Shown: positions 25,863-33,833 of the stretch, one piece after another | Layout: each line of letters opens with the position of its first letter | Numbering within the stretch: position 1 is the stretch's first letter | Assembly (NCBI GenBank): GCA_944325355.1 | Contig: CALUZS010000002.1 | Location: 1-64,000 of the forward strand | Direction: 5' to 3' | Length of the DNA: 64,000 nucleotides | Source of the DNA: an uncultured Parabacteroides sp. | Lineage (GTDB): Bacteria; Bacteroidota; Bacteroidia; Bacteroidales; Tannerellaceae | Notes under the pieces: generated by a model | The model's database searches: none | What the model was told of the DNA's origin: nothing | Seen by the model: the letters and a program-made list of their open reading frames with translations, nothing else | Program-made: the position numbers and the translations under genes

Positions 25863-25907
25863 TTGACTGGGAGACAGCCTGTCTGAGACAGATTGTTTCC
25901 CAGTCAA
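25863..25907. terminator. Terminator between convergent GH2 and LytTR genes
   Basis: TTGACTGGGA at 25863-25872 faces TCCCAGTCAA at 25898-25907, with inner GACA/TGTT pairing. It overlaps the stop codon of the leftward gene. Confidence 0.6.
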
Positions 25908-26650
25908 TTATTAGGGAATATGGCATATTGGGCAAGGCTATCGTAGAATTTTTGTTTGCAATTATCAGAAATAGGAATATACTCCTTCCCGAAAACAATC
26001 CGGTTACGCTCTATCACCTTGATTTTACGCATCTGTACAATAAAAGACCTGTGTACCCGCATGAAACGGTCGGCAGGAAGCAACTCTTCCAAGGCTTTCA
26101 TTGTAGTAAGCGACAGAAAAGGGCGAGATTCACCTTCTACGTAAATCTTAACATAATCCTTTAACCCTTCAATGTAAAGAATTTTATCCAACTCCACTTG
26201 GATAAACTTATAATCTGACTTGATAAAAATATAATCGGCAACCGCCGACTGTACTACTTCGCCGGCATCTTTCTCTATCTCTTTCCGCACCAGCTCGTAC
26301 CACTTCAGCGCTTTCACCGCCGACTGCAAGAAATCCGCATAACTTATCGGTTTCAACAGATAATCGAGTGCATTGACTTTATAGCTGTCAAACGCATATT
26401 GTTCAAAAGCCGTAGTAAAAATAATCCGGGTATCTGTCCTCAACATTCTGGAGAACTCCAAACCATTCAGTTCAGGCATTTGAATATCCAAAAACAAGAC
26501 ATCGACAGGCTGCTCGGAAAGTTCCGACAAAGCATTGACAGCACTGTTATATTTCCCTTTTAATTCAAGAAAAGAGACTTTGTTCACGTAACTCTCCAAC
26601 AAACTAACCGCTAATGGTTCATCGTCAATAATCGCACAAGTCAATTTCAT
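25904..26650 (-). CDS. LytTR-family response regulator
   Basis: 248 residues. Receiver domain at about 1-120 with the acidic pair CAIIDDEPL, phospho-acceptor Asp in VLFLDIQMPELNG, and a conserved Lys in YLLKPISY. LytTR DNA-binding domain at about 145-245 (DYIFIKSDYKFIQVELDKIL, FMRVHRSFIVQMRKI). It is the partner of the kinase encoded 19 bp upstream and the last gene of the efflux operon. Confidence 0.95.
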   Translation of the reverse strand: MKLTCAIIDDEPLAVSLLESYVNKVSFLELKGKYNSAVNALSELSEQPVDVLFLDIQMPELNGLEFSRMLRTDTRIIFTTAFEQYAFDSYKVNALDYLLKPISYADFLQSAVKALKWYELVRKEIEKDAGEVVQSAVADYIFIKSDYKFIQVELDKILYIEGLKDYVKIYVEGESRPFLSLTTMKALEELLPADRFMRVHRSFIVQMRKIKVIERNRIVFGKEYIPISDNCKQKFYDSLAQYAIFPNN

Positions 26651-26669
26651 AACAGATTACTTTATAAAA

Positions 26670-27743
26670 TTAAACGTTATCCAGCACCAGCAAACTGCAA
26701 TAGGTGTCTCCTACCTGCTCCGTCGAAAATATGTGTGTCCCCGGATATAACAAATCCAACCGCCGCTGCAAATTTTGCAGCCCTATGCCGGAACCGCTTT
26801 TATCGCGTCCCTCCTCTTTCGGGAAATAACTGTTTTTTATGGAACAAATCACCTTGTTTTCTTCTTGTTGGATTTTTATATGGATAAAAGAGGGCTTGCT
26901 GTTGCTAACACCATGCTTGAAGGCATTTTCTATCAAGGAGATGAACAAAAGCGGTGCAATAGCGGCTTCCGGACGCTCTATGGATATGTCGGTCTTCACC
27001 TCTACATGTTCAGGTAGACGAATGCGCATCAACTCCACATAGTTCCGGATAAAGTTCTCTTCTTTCCCCAATGACACGGCAGGCTGGCTGCTTTCATATA
27101 GAACATAACGGAGCAAACGACTCAAATCATGCACGGCTTTTTGTGCCCGGTCCGGACTAAAAGCAATCAAACTGTAAATATTATTCAGCGTATTAAAAAG
27201 AAAATGCGGATTCAACTGGCTTTTCAAATTATTCAACTCCGCTTCTACCATATTTTTCTCCAGCTCATTCCTCATTGATTCATTCTGAAACCAGTTCAAC
27301 GTCATTTTAATCGCAACACTAAAAGCGCAGACCAAAAAATAGAGCATTGCATTTATCAAGAAAAATCCTACGATTTCTTGTATTTTCCGTTCCGGACCCG
27401 GACGAAATGCTGCTGGTGGCGGCAACAAATGCAACAATACATGAGTAGAAACCAACACCATAGCTACCAACAGCACATTACAGATGATAAACTGGGAAAA
27501 CCGCTTTGAAAACAGGTAGTAGTCAACAAGAATAAAATAATTGATATAAAAAACAAGCATGAATGAAATCGGCACAATAATAGAGCGCAGGTAATCGACC
27601 AAGGTCAGTTCAGGAGACTCCCTGCCCGTAAAGAAAAAGGGAAAACCGAACAAAATGCCCCAAGCCAATATGTGCATGAAGAGTTCCACACCTTTGAAAG
27701 GTGGGAACTGGGAGCCGCTCATTATTTTACTATACGCATTCAT
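26670..27743 (-). CDS. LytS-type membrane histidine kinase
   Basis: 357 residues. Four membrane helices in the first 160 residues (HILAWGILFGFPFFF, IIVPISFMLVFYINYFI, FIICNVLLVAMVLVSTHVLL, FFLINAMLYFLVCAFSV). A short coiled coil (ELEKNMVEAELNNLKSQ) leads into the His_kinase domain, with phospho-acceptor His in LNPHFLFNTLNNIYSLI. The ATP-binding N box is LLFISLIENAFKHGVSN, followed by GSGIGLQNLQRRL. No extracellular sensor domain is evident, so the signal may be sensed in the membrane, for instance pump activity or envelope stress. Confidence 0.93.
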   Translation of the reverse strand: MNAYSKIMSGSQFPPFKGVELFMHILAWGILFGFPFFFTGRESPELTLVDYLRSIIVPISFMLVFYINYFILVDYYLFSKRFSQFIICNVLLVAMVLVSTHVLLHLLPPPAAFRPGPERKIQEIVGFFLINAMLYFLVCAFSVAIKMTLNWFQNESMRNELEKNMVEAELNNLKSQLNPHFLFNTLNNIYSLIAFSPDRAQKAVHDLSRLLRYVLYESSQPAVSLGKEENFIRNYVELMRIRLPEHVEVKTDISIERPEAAIAPLLFISLIENAFKHGVSNSKPSFIHIKIQQEENKVICSIKNSYFPKEEGRDKSGSGIGLQNLQRRLDLLYPGTHIFSTEQVGDTYCSLLVLDNV

Positions 27744-27763
27744 AACAATACAAAGATAGTGAA

Positions 27764-28984
27764 TTATTCATACCGAATTGCTTCTATCGGATCAAGTTGT
27801 GCTGCCTTTTTCGCAGGATACCATCCGAAAAAGATACCGGTAAGCGTGCAAACGGCAAAAGAGAGAAAGACACTCCACGGCTGGATAAATATCGGATAAT
27901 GGGCGACACTATTTACAACCAAAGCAGAGCCTATTCCCATAACGACACCTATCAATCCGCCGGTCACACTTATCAATATCGACTCTATCAGAAACTGTGA
28001 CAATATATCAATTCCTTTTGCCCCAATGCTCATGCGCAAACCGATTTCGCGGGTACGCTCCGTTACGGAAACATACATGATATTCATGATTCCAATTCCA
28101 CCGACAAGCAAAGAAATACCCGCCACTGCTGCCAAAAGAACTGTCATCATATCAGTTGTCGTAGTAAGCATCGAACTCAATTCCTGCTGGCTACGAATCG
28201 TAAAATCATCATCATCTGTTTCTTTCAGCTTATGGTTGCGGCGGAGTATTTCTGATATTTCATCAACTGCTTGGTCGGTATAATCTTCCCGCAAGGCAGA
28301 GCAGGTGATTCCCTGCAAATGCGTTATTGCAAGTACTTTTTTCTGTATAGTCGTATATGGAGCCAATATCAAATCGTCTTGGTCCATTCCCATTGTATTA
28401 TACCCTTTACTTTCCAGGACCCCGACTACCCGGAATGGAAGTTTCTGGAAGCGGACAACCTTTCCTACCGGATTTTCCCCATTCGGAAAAAGGTTATCAA
28501 CTACGGTTTTCCCTATAACGCAAACTTTCGCAGCAGTCCGTATATCCTGTGCCGTAAACATTTCTCCGTCTTCAATTTTGTAGCGACGTATATCCATGTA
28601 GTCGGGACTTATACCATAAATTGTGGTCGGAGCGTTATTCGCGCCATAAATAACTTGTCCGGAACTATTCACAGAGGGGGAAACAGCCGAGACATACCGT
28701 GTCTCATTAACTATATCATTATAATCTTCCAACTTTAACGTCTCCATGTCTTCCGCACTCTGCCGTACGCCTCCCCGCATATCCGCTCCAGGCTGAATCA
28801 TAATCATATTCGAACCCATCTCGCTGATTTCGGCTTGAATACTCCGCTTCGAACCTTGCCCGATAGCGAGCATCGTTATCACGGAAGCAACGCCAATAAT
28901 AATACCCAGCATGGTCAAGAAACCACGCAACTTGTTATTTGCCAATGCCCGAAAGGCTATTTTAAATAAATTCAGTACATTCAT
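27764..28984 (-). CDS. MacB-type ABC transporter permease
   Basis: 406 residues. One N-terminal membrane helix (FLTMLGIIIGVASVITMLAIG), a large periplasmic MacB_PCD domain (about 45-240), then three helices of the FtsX domain (LLAAVAGISLLVGGIGIMNIMYV, then ILISVTGGLIGVVMG and WSVFLSFAVCTLTGIFFGWYPAKKAA). It works in mechanotransmission with the ATPase encoded directly upstream and the adaptor and TolC proteins of the same operon. Export substrates of such pumps include macrolides, peptides, lipoproteins or haem precursors; none can be chosen from sequence. Confidence 0.93.
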   Translation of the reverse strand: MNVLNLFKIAFRALANNKLRGFLTMLGIIIGVASVITMLAIGQGSKRSIQAEISEMGSNMIMIQPGADMRGGVRQSAEDMETLKLEDYNDIVNETRYVSAVSPSVNSSGQVIYGANNAPTTIYGISPDYMDIRRYKIEDGEMFTAQDIRTAAKVCVIGKTVVDNLFPNGENPVGKVVRFQKLPFRVVGVLESKGYNTMGMDQDDLILAPYTTIQKKVLAITHLQGITCSALREDYTDQAVDEISEILRRNHKLKETDDDDFTIRSQQELSSMLTTTTDMMTVLLAAVAGISLLVGGIGIMNIMYVSVTERTREIGLRMSIGAKGIDILSQFLIESILISVTGGLIGVVMGIGSALVVNSVAHYPIFIQPWSVFLSFAVCTLTGIFFGWYPAKKAAQLDPIEAIRYE

Positions 28985-28985
28985 A

Positions 28986-29726
28986 TCAATCGTTCGTTAT
29001 CGGCAACTCGGCTAATGCCTTTTCTGCGCTCAAAACATTCGTATTCTTAACATCTGAAATCACATGGCCATCGCGCAACATGATATTCCGGCTGCTGTAT
29101 TGTGCAATCTCAGGATTATGAGTAACAAATATAATTGTACGTCCCTCCTCATACAGTCTTTGAAACAACACAAGTATTTCAAAACTTGTCCGAGTATCCA
29201 GATTACCGGTTGCCTCATCTGCCAATATAACGGCAGGGTCATTCACCAAAGCACGGGCTATCGCTACACGTTGCATTTGTCCTCCGGACATTTGGTTGCT
29301 TTTATGATTCAAACGTTCCCCTAATCCCACTGCAATTAGAGCATTCACCGCCTTTTCTTTCCGCTGAACCGAATTATATGCAGGATTATACATTAACGGC
29401 AATTCTACATTTTCGACAGCGGTAGTCTTCGGCAGCAGATTATAATTCTGAAACACGAAACCGATTTTCCGATTACGCAAAACCGCCCGGGCATTCTTCC
29501 CCATTGAACGGACAGATACCCCATCCAAGAAATAATCTCCAGACGTAGGGGTGTCCAAGCAACCTAAAGTATTCAGCAATGTACTTTTCCCAGAACCGGA
29601 ACTTCCCATAATTGTAACAAATTCGCCTTCATAGATTGTAAACGTTATGCCACGTAATGCATGGACCGTCTCATCCCCCACTTGGAAATCCCGCTTTATA
29701 TTATCTAATCGGATTATCTCTTTCAT
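28986..29726 (-). CDS. MacB-type ABC transporter ATPase
   Basis: 246 residues from the ATG at 29726 ([14 protein letters not shown]); the longer upstream frame overlaps the adaptor gene and is not protein-like. Walker [13 protein letters not shown], signature [15 protein letters not shown], Walker [13 protein letters not shown], switch His in IFVTHNPE. In this operon the nucleotide-binding and permease halves are separate genes, one base apart. Confidence 0.95.
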   Translation of the reverse strand: MKEIIRLDNIKRDFQVGDETVHALRGITFTIYEGEFVTIMGSSGSGKSTLLNTLGCLDTPTSGDYFLDGVSVRSMGKNARAVLRNRKIGFVFQNYNLLPKTTAVENVELPLMYNPAYNSVQRKEKAVNALIAVGLGERLNHKSNQMSGGQMQRVAIARALVNDPAVILADEATGNLDTRTSFEILVLFQRLYEEGRTIIFVTHNPEIAQYSSRNIMLRDGHVISDVKNTNVLSAEKALAELPITND

Positions 29727-29730
29727 CGCC

Positions 29731-30960
29731 TTATTTCTTTTTGTTATTGTCGCTTCCCGGAGGACCTGGCATAAATGGGCTCCGTTCCTGACTTGCACCT
29801 TGATTTGCAACAACCGGCATTTCCGATGACAAGTCAACGGCAATTTCTTCTCCGGCTTCCAATCCAGAGACAACTTCTGTTATAGAATTATCACTAGTCC
29901 CGATCGTAATATTTTTCGGAATTAGCGTATCCCCTTGTTTCACCCAAACTTGCTTTTCTCCATTTTCCGTTTTCTGCTCCGACGGCTGCACGGTTATCTT
30001 CATTTGCTGTAACAACTCGGGGTCTGGGACAAAGCGAAGCGCTTTATTTGGAATCACTACAATATTTTTCCTCTCCAATGTATAAATCGTAACATTGGCA
30101 GTCAAGCGGGGCTTCAATTTCAAATCCGGGTTCTGAGCCGTTATTACGACTTCATAAGTAACAACTGTCGACGAAGAAGACTCCGTGGAACTGCTACTGC
30201 TTTCACTATCACCCAAACGAATTTGTTTCACAACTCCTTCAAACAAATCATTCGGGTATGCATCGACTGTAAAAGAGACGCGTTGCCCTTCCTGAACCGC
30301 ACCTATATCCGCCTCATCAACATCCGCAATCACCTGCATCTGTGTCAAATCCGCAGCAATAGTAAACAAGGTAGGAGTTTCAAATCCGGCAGCGACCGTC
30401 TGTCCCTCTTCTACCGCCCGGTTAATGACAACCCCATCAATAGGACTTGTTATCGTAGCATACTCCAGATTCTGACGAACCTGAACCATCGATGCCTGGT
30501 TTTGTTCATACGCAGCTTTTGCTTGTTCATAATTATATGTAGCCGTCTCGTAATCCGCATCGCTGATTAATTCTTTTTCATACAGAACCTTGTTTCGGGC
30601 ATAATTTTTCTGTTGATATTCATATTCGCTTTTGCTACTTGCCAACTGCGCTTCCGAAGCCTTTAACTCCGCCGTCAAGTTAATTTTATCCATCTCGGCG
30701 ATTAATTGCCCGGCTTTCACCACATCGTTGTAATCGGCATACAAATGTGCAATAATCCCGGAGACTTGCGTTCCGACTTCTACTTCTGTTACCGGTTCAA
30801 CCGTGCCAGTTGCCGTAACGGAATTAATTATTGTACCGATTTCCACCTTTCCTGTTTCTAAAATCAACGAACTTTTTTTCGACTTCCCCAGAAACAAATA
30901 AATAGAAATCGCAAGTATTAAAATAATTCCTCCAACTATAAATACTTTCTTCTTATACAT
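29731..30960 (-). CDS. MacA-type periplasmic adaptor protein
   Basis: 409 residues from the ATG at 30960; a GTG 24 bp upstream would overlap the TolC gene. N-terminal signal-anchor KKKVFIVGGIILILAISIYLFLG. Barrel-sandwich (lipoyl) halves around a helical hairpin: VEVGTQVSGIIAHLYADYNDVVKAGQLIAEMD and the return strand ITSPIDGVVINRAVEEGQTVAA. Coiled-coil arm at about 90-150. A serine-rich insertion (SESSSSSTESSSSTV, about 265-280) and a proline- and glycine-rich tail are unusual. It bridges the MacB pair to the outer-membrane channel. Confidence 0.93.
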   Translation of the reverse strand: MYKKKVFIVGGIILILAISIYLFLGKSKKSSLILETGKVEIGTIINSVTATGTVEPVTEVEVGTQVSGIIAHLYADYNDVVKAGQLIAEMDKINLTAELKASEAQLASSKSEYEYQQKNYARNKVLYEKELISDADYETATYNYEQAKAAYEQNQASMVQVRQNLEYATITSPIDGVVINRAVEEGQTVAAGFETPTLFTIAADLTQMQVIADVDEADIGAVQEGQRVSFTVDAYPNDLFEGVVKQIRLGDSESSSSSTESSSSTVVTYEVVITAQNPDLKLKPRLTANVTIYTLERKNIVVIPNKALRFVPDPELLQQMKITVQPSEQKTENGEKQVWVKQGDTLIPKNITIGTSDNSITEVVSGLEAGEEIAVDLSSEMPVVANQGASQERSPFMPGPPGSDNNKKK

Positions 30961-30973
30961 ATTTCTTACATTT

Positions 30974-32299
30974 TCATTGTTCACTATTCCAACTAATAGG
31001 TTTATCTTGATAAATATTCAGCAATTCGATACTCATCAATGCCATATATTTCGATTGCAATACTTCTTGTTGTGCTACCAGATAATTATTCTTTTCAGTA
31101 AGAAGCTCCACCGTATTTTTCATTCCCAAAAAGAATTGCTGTTGTGTCAGGTCATAACTTTGAGAGACATAAACCAACTTCTCTTTCGAAGAACGGTATT
31201 GTGTCTGTGCCGATGTAGCATCCAAATAATACCCTTCTACAATGCTCAACAATTCCTTTTGAGTATTCAGCAATTCCAATTGACTGCTCACTTCTGAATA
31301 TTTAGCTTTATTCAATGCGGTCTTATTATTTCGATTGGCGAAAATCGGAATGCTTACGGTTAATCCTATGCTCTCATTGAATTGATTCCATAATTGAGTT
31401 CCATACGTATATGTTGTTCCCGACAAATGGCCAGTTCCTATTCCAGCATTTAAAGAAATCGTAGGATAATAGCTACCTTTCGCTTTTTTTGTCTCCAGCT
31501 TCGCCACATCTATACTCAATTTACTACTACGCATTTCCGGCATTACCGACAACGCCGCAGCATAAACATCTTCTTTTGCCGGAAGCGGAGATAGAATGTC
31601 TTCTTCTTCAATCTCCGGTGAGACAACTTCGATTTCATCCGTAATATCCAATTCGAGCAACTGCTTCAACTGCAATTTATAATTATCCAGATTTGTTTGT
31701 GCAACTACCAATTGGTATCTATCAGAACTAAGCTGACTTTCCAGTTGAGCCAGATCTACTTTAGCTATAGAACCAGCCTCCAATAAATTCCTCGAACGAT
31801 TACATTCCGATTCTGAGACTTCTACCGTTTTCTGACTAATATTTACAGATTCAATTGCATATAGAACCTGCATAAAAGCCTGAACAATTGCAACACGAAT
31901 ATCACGTGCATCTTGCTGGATATTCAGTTCGTCTATCTGGTTCTGCAATTTTTGCTGTTTCAAGGCATTGTTCCTTTGATTTCCATCAAAAAGAGTCCAG
32001 TTAGCATTTACCGCATAATTTCCAGTATAACTATTATTAGTTGTGGCGTTCTTCGAAGGATTATTCACAAACCCTTGTGTAATCGAAGCTGTAAGAGAGG
32101 GGAATAACTGAGCTTTTGCTTGTTTTGTATCTTCCTGTCCCGATTGGTAAGTTATTTTACTTTGCTGAATCTGGATATTATGCTCTATGGCATAATCCAA
32201 ACAGTCTTGTAATGTCCATGTCTCCGGCATTTCTCCATAAGCCGGCAAAGTTGATAAAAATATAGAAACAACAAACAAATAATTAATCGTACGTTTCAT
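30974..32299 (-). CDS. TolC-family outer-membrane efflux channel
   Basis: 441 residues with signal peptide (YLFVVSIFLSTLPAYG). Two OEP repeats typified by WTLQDCLDYAIEHNIQIQQSK near residue 30 and a second helical repeat near 240. It forms a trimeric channel with the adaptor encoded next. It is the first gene of the six-gene operon (channel, adaptor, ATPase, permease, kinase, regulator), all within a few bases of each other or overlapping. No clear TAnnTTTG box was found upstream. Confidence 0.93.
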   Translation of the reverse strand: MKRTINYLFVVSIFLSTLPAYGEMPETWTLQDCLDYAIEHNIQIQQSKITYQSGQEDTKQAKAQLFPSLTASITQGFVNNPSKNATTNNSYTGNYAVNANWTLFDGNQRNNALKQQKLQNQIDELNIQQDARDIRVAIVQAFMQVLYAIESVNISQKTVEVSESECNRSRNLLEAGSIAKVDLAQLESQLSSDRYQLVVAQTNLDNYKLQLKQLLELDITDEIEVVSPEIEEEDILSPLPAKEDVYAAALSVMPEMRSSKLSIDVAKLETKKAKGSYYPTISLNAGIGTGHLSGTTYTYGTQLWNQFNESIGLTVSIPIFANRNNKTALNKAKYSEVSSQLELLNTQKELLSIVEGYYLDATSAQTQYRSSKEKLVYVSQSYDLTQQQFFLGMKNTVELLTEKNNYLVAQQEVLQSKYMALMSIELLNIYQDKPISWNSEQ

Positions 32300-32660
32300 T
32301 TCGCAACCATTTAATTTCTGTCAACGAAATTATCCTATTATATAAAGGATTACAAAAGATGTAGAAAAACATCTGGATTCAATAGACAAAGCAACTTTTT
32401 TTATCGACAAGGTTATTAAAAAAGCATAAAGCAACAGAGTTCATCACTAAAAACGGCATTCTTCACTCACAATTTTGCATAACAAAAAACGTCTCAAACA
32501 ATTCTCCTGCCAACAATAACAATTATTGCTGAAAATCTTATAACATCTCCGGATTTGTCCGCTTGTAAAAAATTCCTATTCTTAAACTCTTTCAAGAAAA
32601 CAAAGATTTATTCCTCGATTAAAAATATAAAACAAGTTAAATTACCCTTTTCTTCTAATA
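32300..32660. other. AT-rich intergenic stretch upstream of the TolC operon
   Basis: About 360 bp with no reading frame of interest, no good hairpin and no clear -7 box in either direction. The TolC operon promoter must lie here. Confidence 0.4.
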
Positions 32661-32665
32661 TTTGT

Positions 32666-32696
32666 ATTGCACAACGCAAAAAAAATCCTATATTTG
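32666..32696 (+). promoter_or_regulatory. Promoter of small RNA copy 1
   Basis: -7 box TATATTTG at 32689-32696, a perfect TAnnTTTG match; ATTG at 32666-32669 lies 19 bp upstream as the -33 element. The second RNA copy has an identical -7 box. Confidence 0.75.
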
Positions 32697-32702
32697 CATC
32701 GT

Positions 32703-32769
32703 GTTTTTCATGGTATTAGATTTAAGGTTAGCAATGAAGATTGGCTGTCTGTGAAGATAGCCTTTTTTT
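32703..32769 (+). ncRNA. Small structured RNA, family copy 1
   Basis: Short transcript unit of about 67 nt between a perfect promoter and a terminator. The 5' core reads GTTTTTCATGGTATTAGAT, then TTAAGGTTAGCAATGA. A hairpin follows: GGCTGTCT, loop GTGA, AGATAGCC (32743-32762), with a run of seven T residues. The core is repeated, with the same loop, at 55060-54938 on the other strand. No open reading frame is present. The GDPD gene downstream has its own -7 box, so here the RNA is probably a free sRNA. The Rfam Bacteroidales-1 motif is one known family with promoter and terminator of this style; I cannot confirm identity. Confidence 0.7.
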
Positions 32770-32795
32770 GTATCTTTTCCTTTCCATATATTCCC

Positions 32796-32803
32796 TATAT
32801 TTG
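32796..32803 (+). promoter_or_regulatory. -7 box of the GDPD gene
   Basis: TATATTTG, 36 bp before the ATG at 32839 and downstream of the RNA terminator. Confidence 0.65.
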
Positions 32804-32838
32804 CACCAATATCATACAACTTAATATTCCCATATAAA

Positions 32839-33666
32839 ATGAAAATTCATTCAACAGTATTCACAACTATTTTCCTTGCTGTCTCATTCAATATTCTTGG
32901 ACAAACACAGGAAATCCGGCTATTCTCTCATCGTGGAGGAAGAATGGAACACGATGAAAATACCATCCAAGCATTTAAGGCCAGTTATGAAGCAGGTTAT
33001 CTCGGCTTTGAAACAGACATCCGCATGACAAAAGACGGAGAGTTTGTCATCACTCACGACAGCTCGCTGGAACGAACGACAAATGGAGAAGGCCAGGTAG
33101 AACACAAAACCAAAGACGAAATCTCCCAATTAAGGACAAAACACGGGAATAAAATGCTTTTTCTTGAAGAATTGCTTGATTTCTTAAAAGACAAACCTGG
33201 TCTTTATGTAGAATTTGAGATGAAAACTAATCCGGAATCTCTCTATCCAGAAAAACGGTTGCACGAATACTGCGACAAACTATATAGGATGGTGATGGAA
33301 AAACGCCCAGCAGATGCAACGTATGTATTCACTTCGAGTGATTACCGTGCGTTACGATACATACAAACCCATTATCCAGACGCCGATTTATTACTGATAA
33401 CTTCAAAGCCATGCAATAACGAAACAATAGCCCTTTGCAAGACCGTAGGGATAAAACGATTAGGGGCAACAATGAACGGGACAAGCAGAGAAAGCGTCAG
33501 GCAAGCTCACAAAGCAGGTTTGATTGTAAGCTTATGGCCGGGACAATCCATAGAAGACTTTATGTTAGGAGCTTATTTAGGATGCGACTATATGTGTACA
33601 GACATCCCTATTAAATTAAAAAATTGGATTGCAGAAAATACCCCTTGGATAAAAGTAAAATACTAA
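32839..33666 (+). CDS. Glycerophosphodiester phosphodiesterase, exported
   Basis: 275 residues. A Sec leader ends at about residue 22 (NILG-Q). GDPD fold with the signature RLFSHRGGRMEHDENTIQAF (catalytic His, Arg), metal ligands in FETDIRMTKDGEFVITHDSSLERTTNG, and late VEFEMKTNPE and SLWPGQSIEDF. It hydrolyses glycerophosphodiesters from phospholipid head groups to glycerol-3-phosphate in the periplasm. Single gene with its own promoter, preceded by the small RNA. Confidence 0.93.
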   Translation: MKIHSTVFTTIFLAVSFNILGQTQEIRLFSHRGGRMEHDENTIQAFKASYEAGYLGFETDIRMTKDGEFVITHDSSLERTTNGEGQVEHKTKDEISQLRTKHGNKMLFLEELLDFLKDKPGLYVEFEMKTNPESLYPEKRLHEYCDKLYRMVMEKRPADATYVFTSSDYRALRYIQTHYPDADLLLITSKPCNNETIALCKTVGIKRLGATMNGTSRESVRQAHKAGLIVSLWPGQSIEDFMLGAYLGCDYMCTDIPIKLKNWIAENTPWIKVKY

Positions 33667-33781
33667 CCCAACCCGTATTTTGCAAAATCAAAGGAATATT
33701 TTCCCCTCAAAAAGAGAATAAATTTCCTTTCTCTATGCAATACTGATTAAAGAATCTTATTCCATAAATACTATTTATTAT

Positions 33782-33789
33782 TAACTTTG
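33782..33789 (+). promoter_or_regulatory. -7 box of the DUF2723 operon
   Basis: TAACTTTG, 45 bp before the ATG at 33834. Confidence 0.6.
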
Positions 33790-33833
33790 TGCCCGTCTGC
33801 GTATAAATATAAGAAATATAGAGTTGAAATCAT

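Noticed and set aside
32701..32770. Riboswitch controlling the GDPD gene
   Set aside because: GDPD has its own TATATTTG box after the terminator, and the core matches no riboswitch fold I know.
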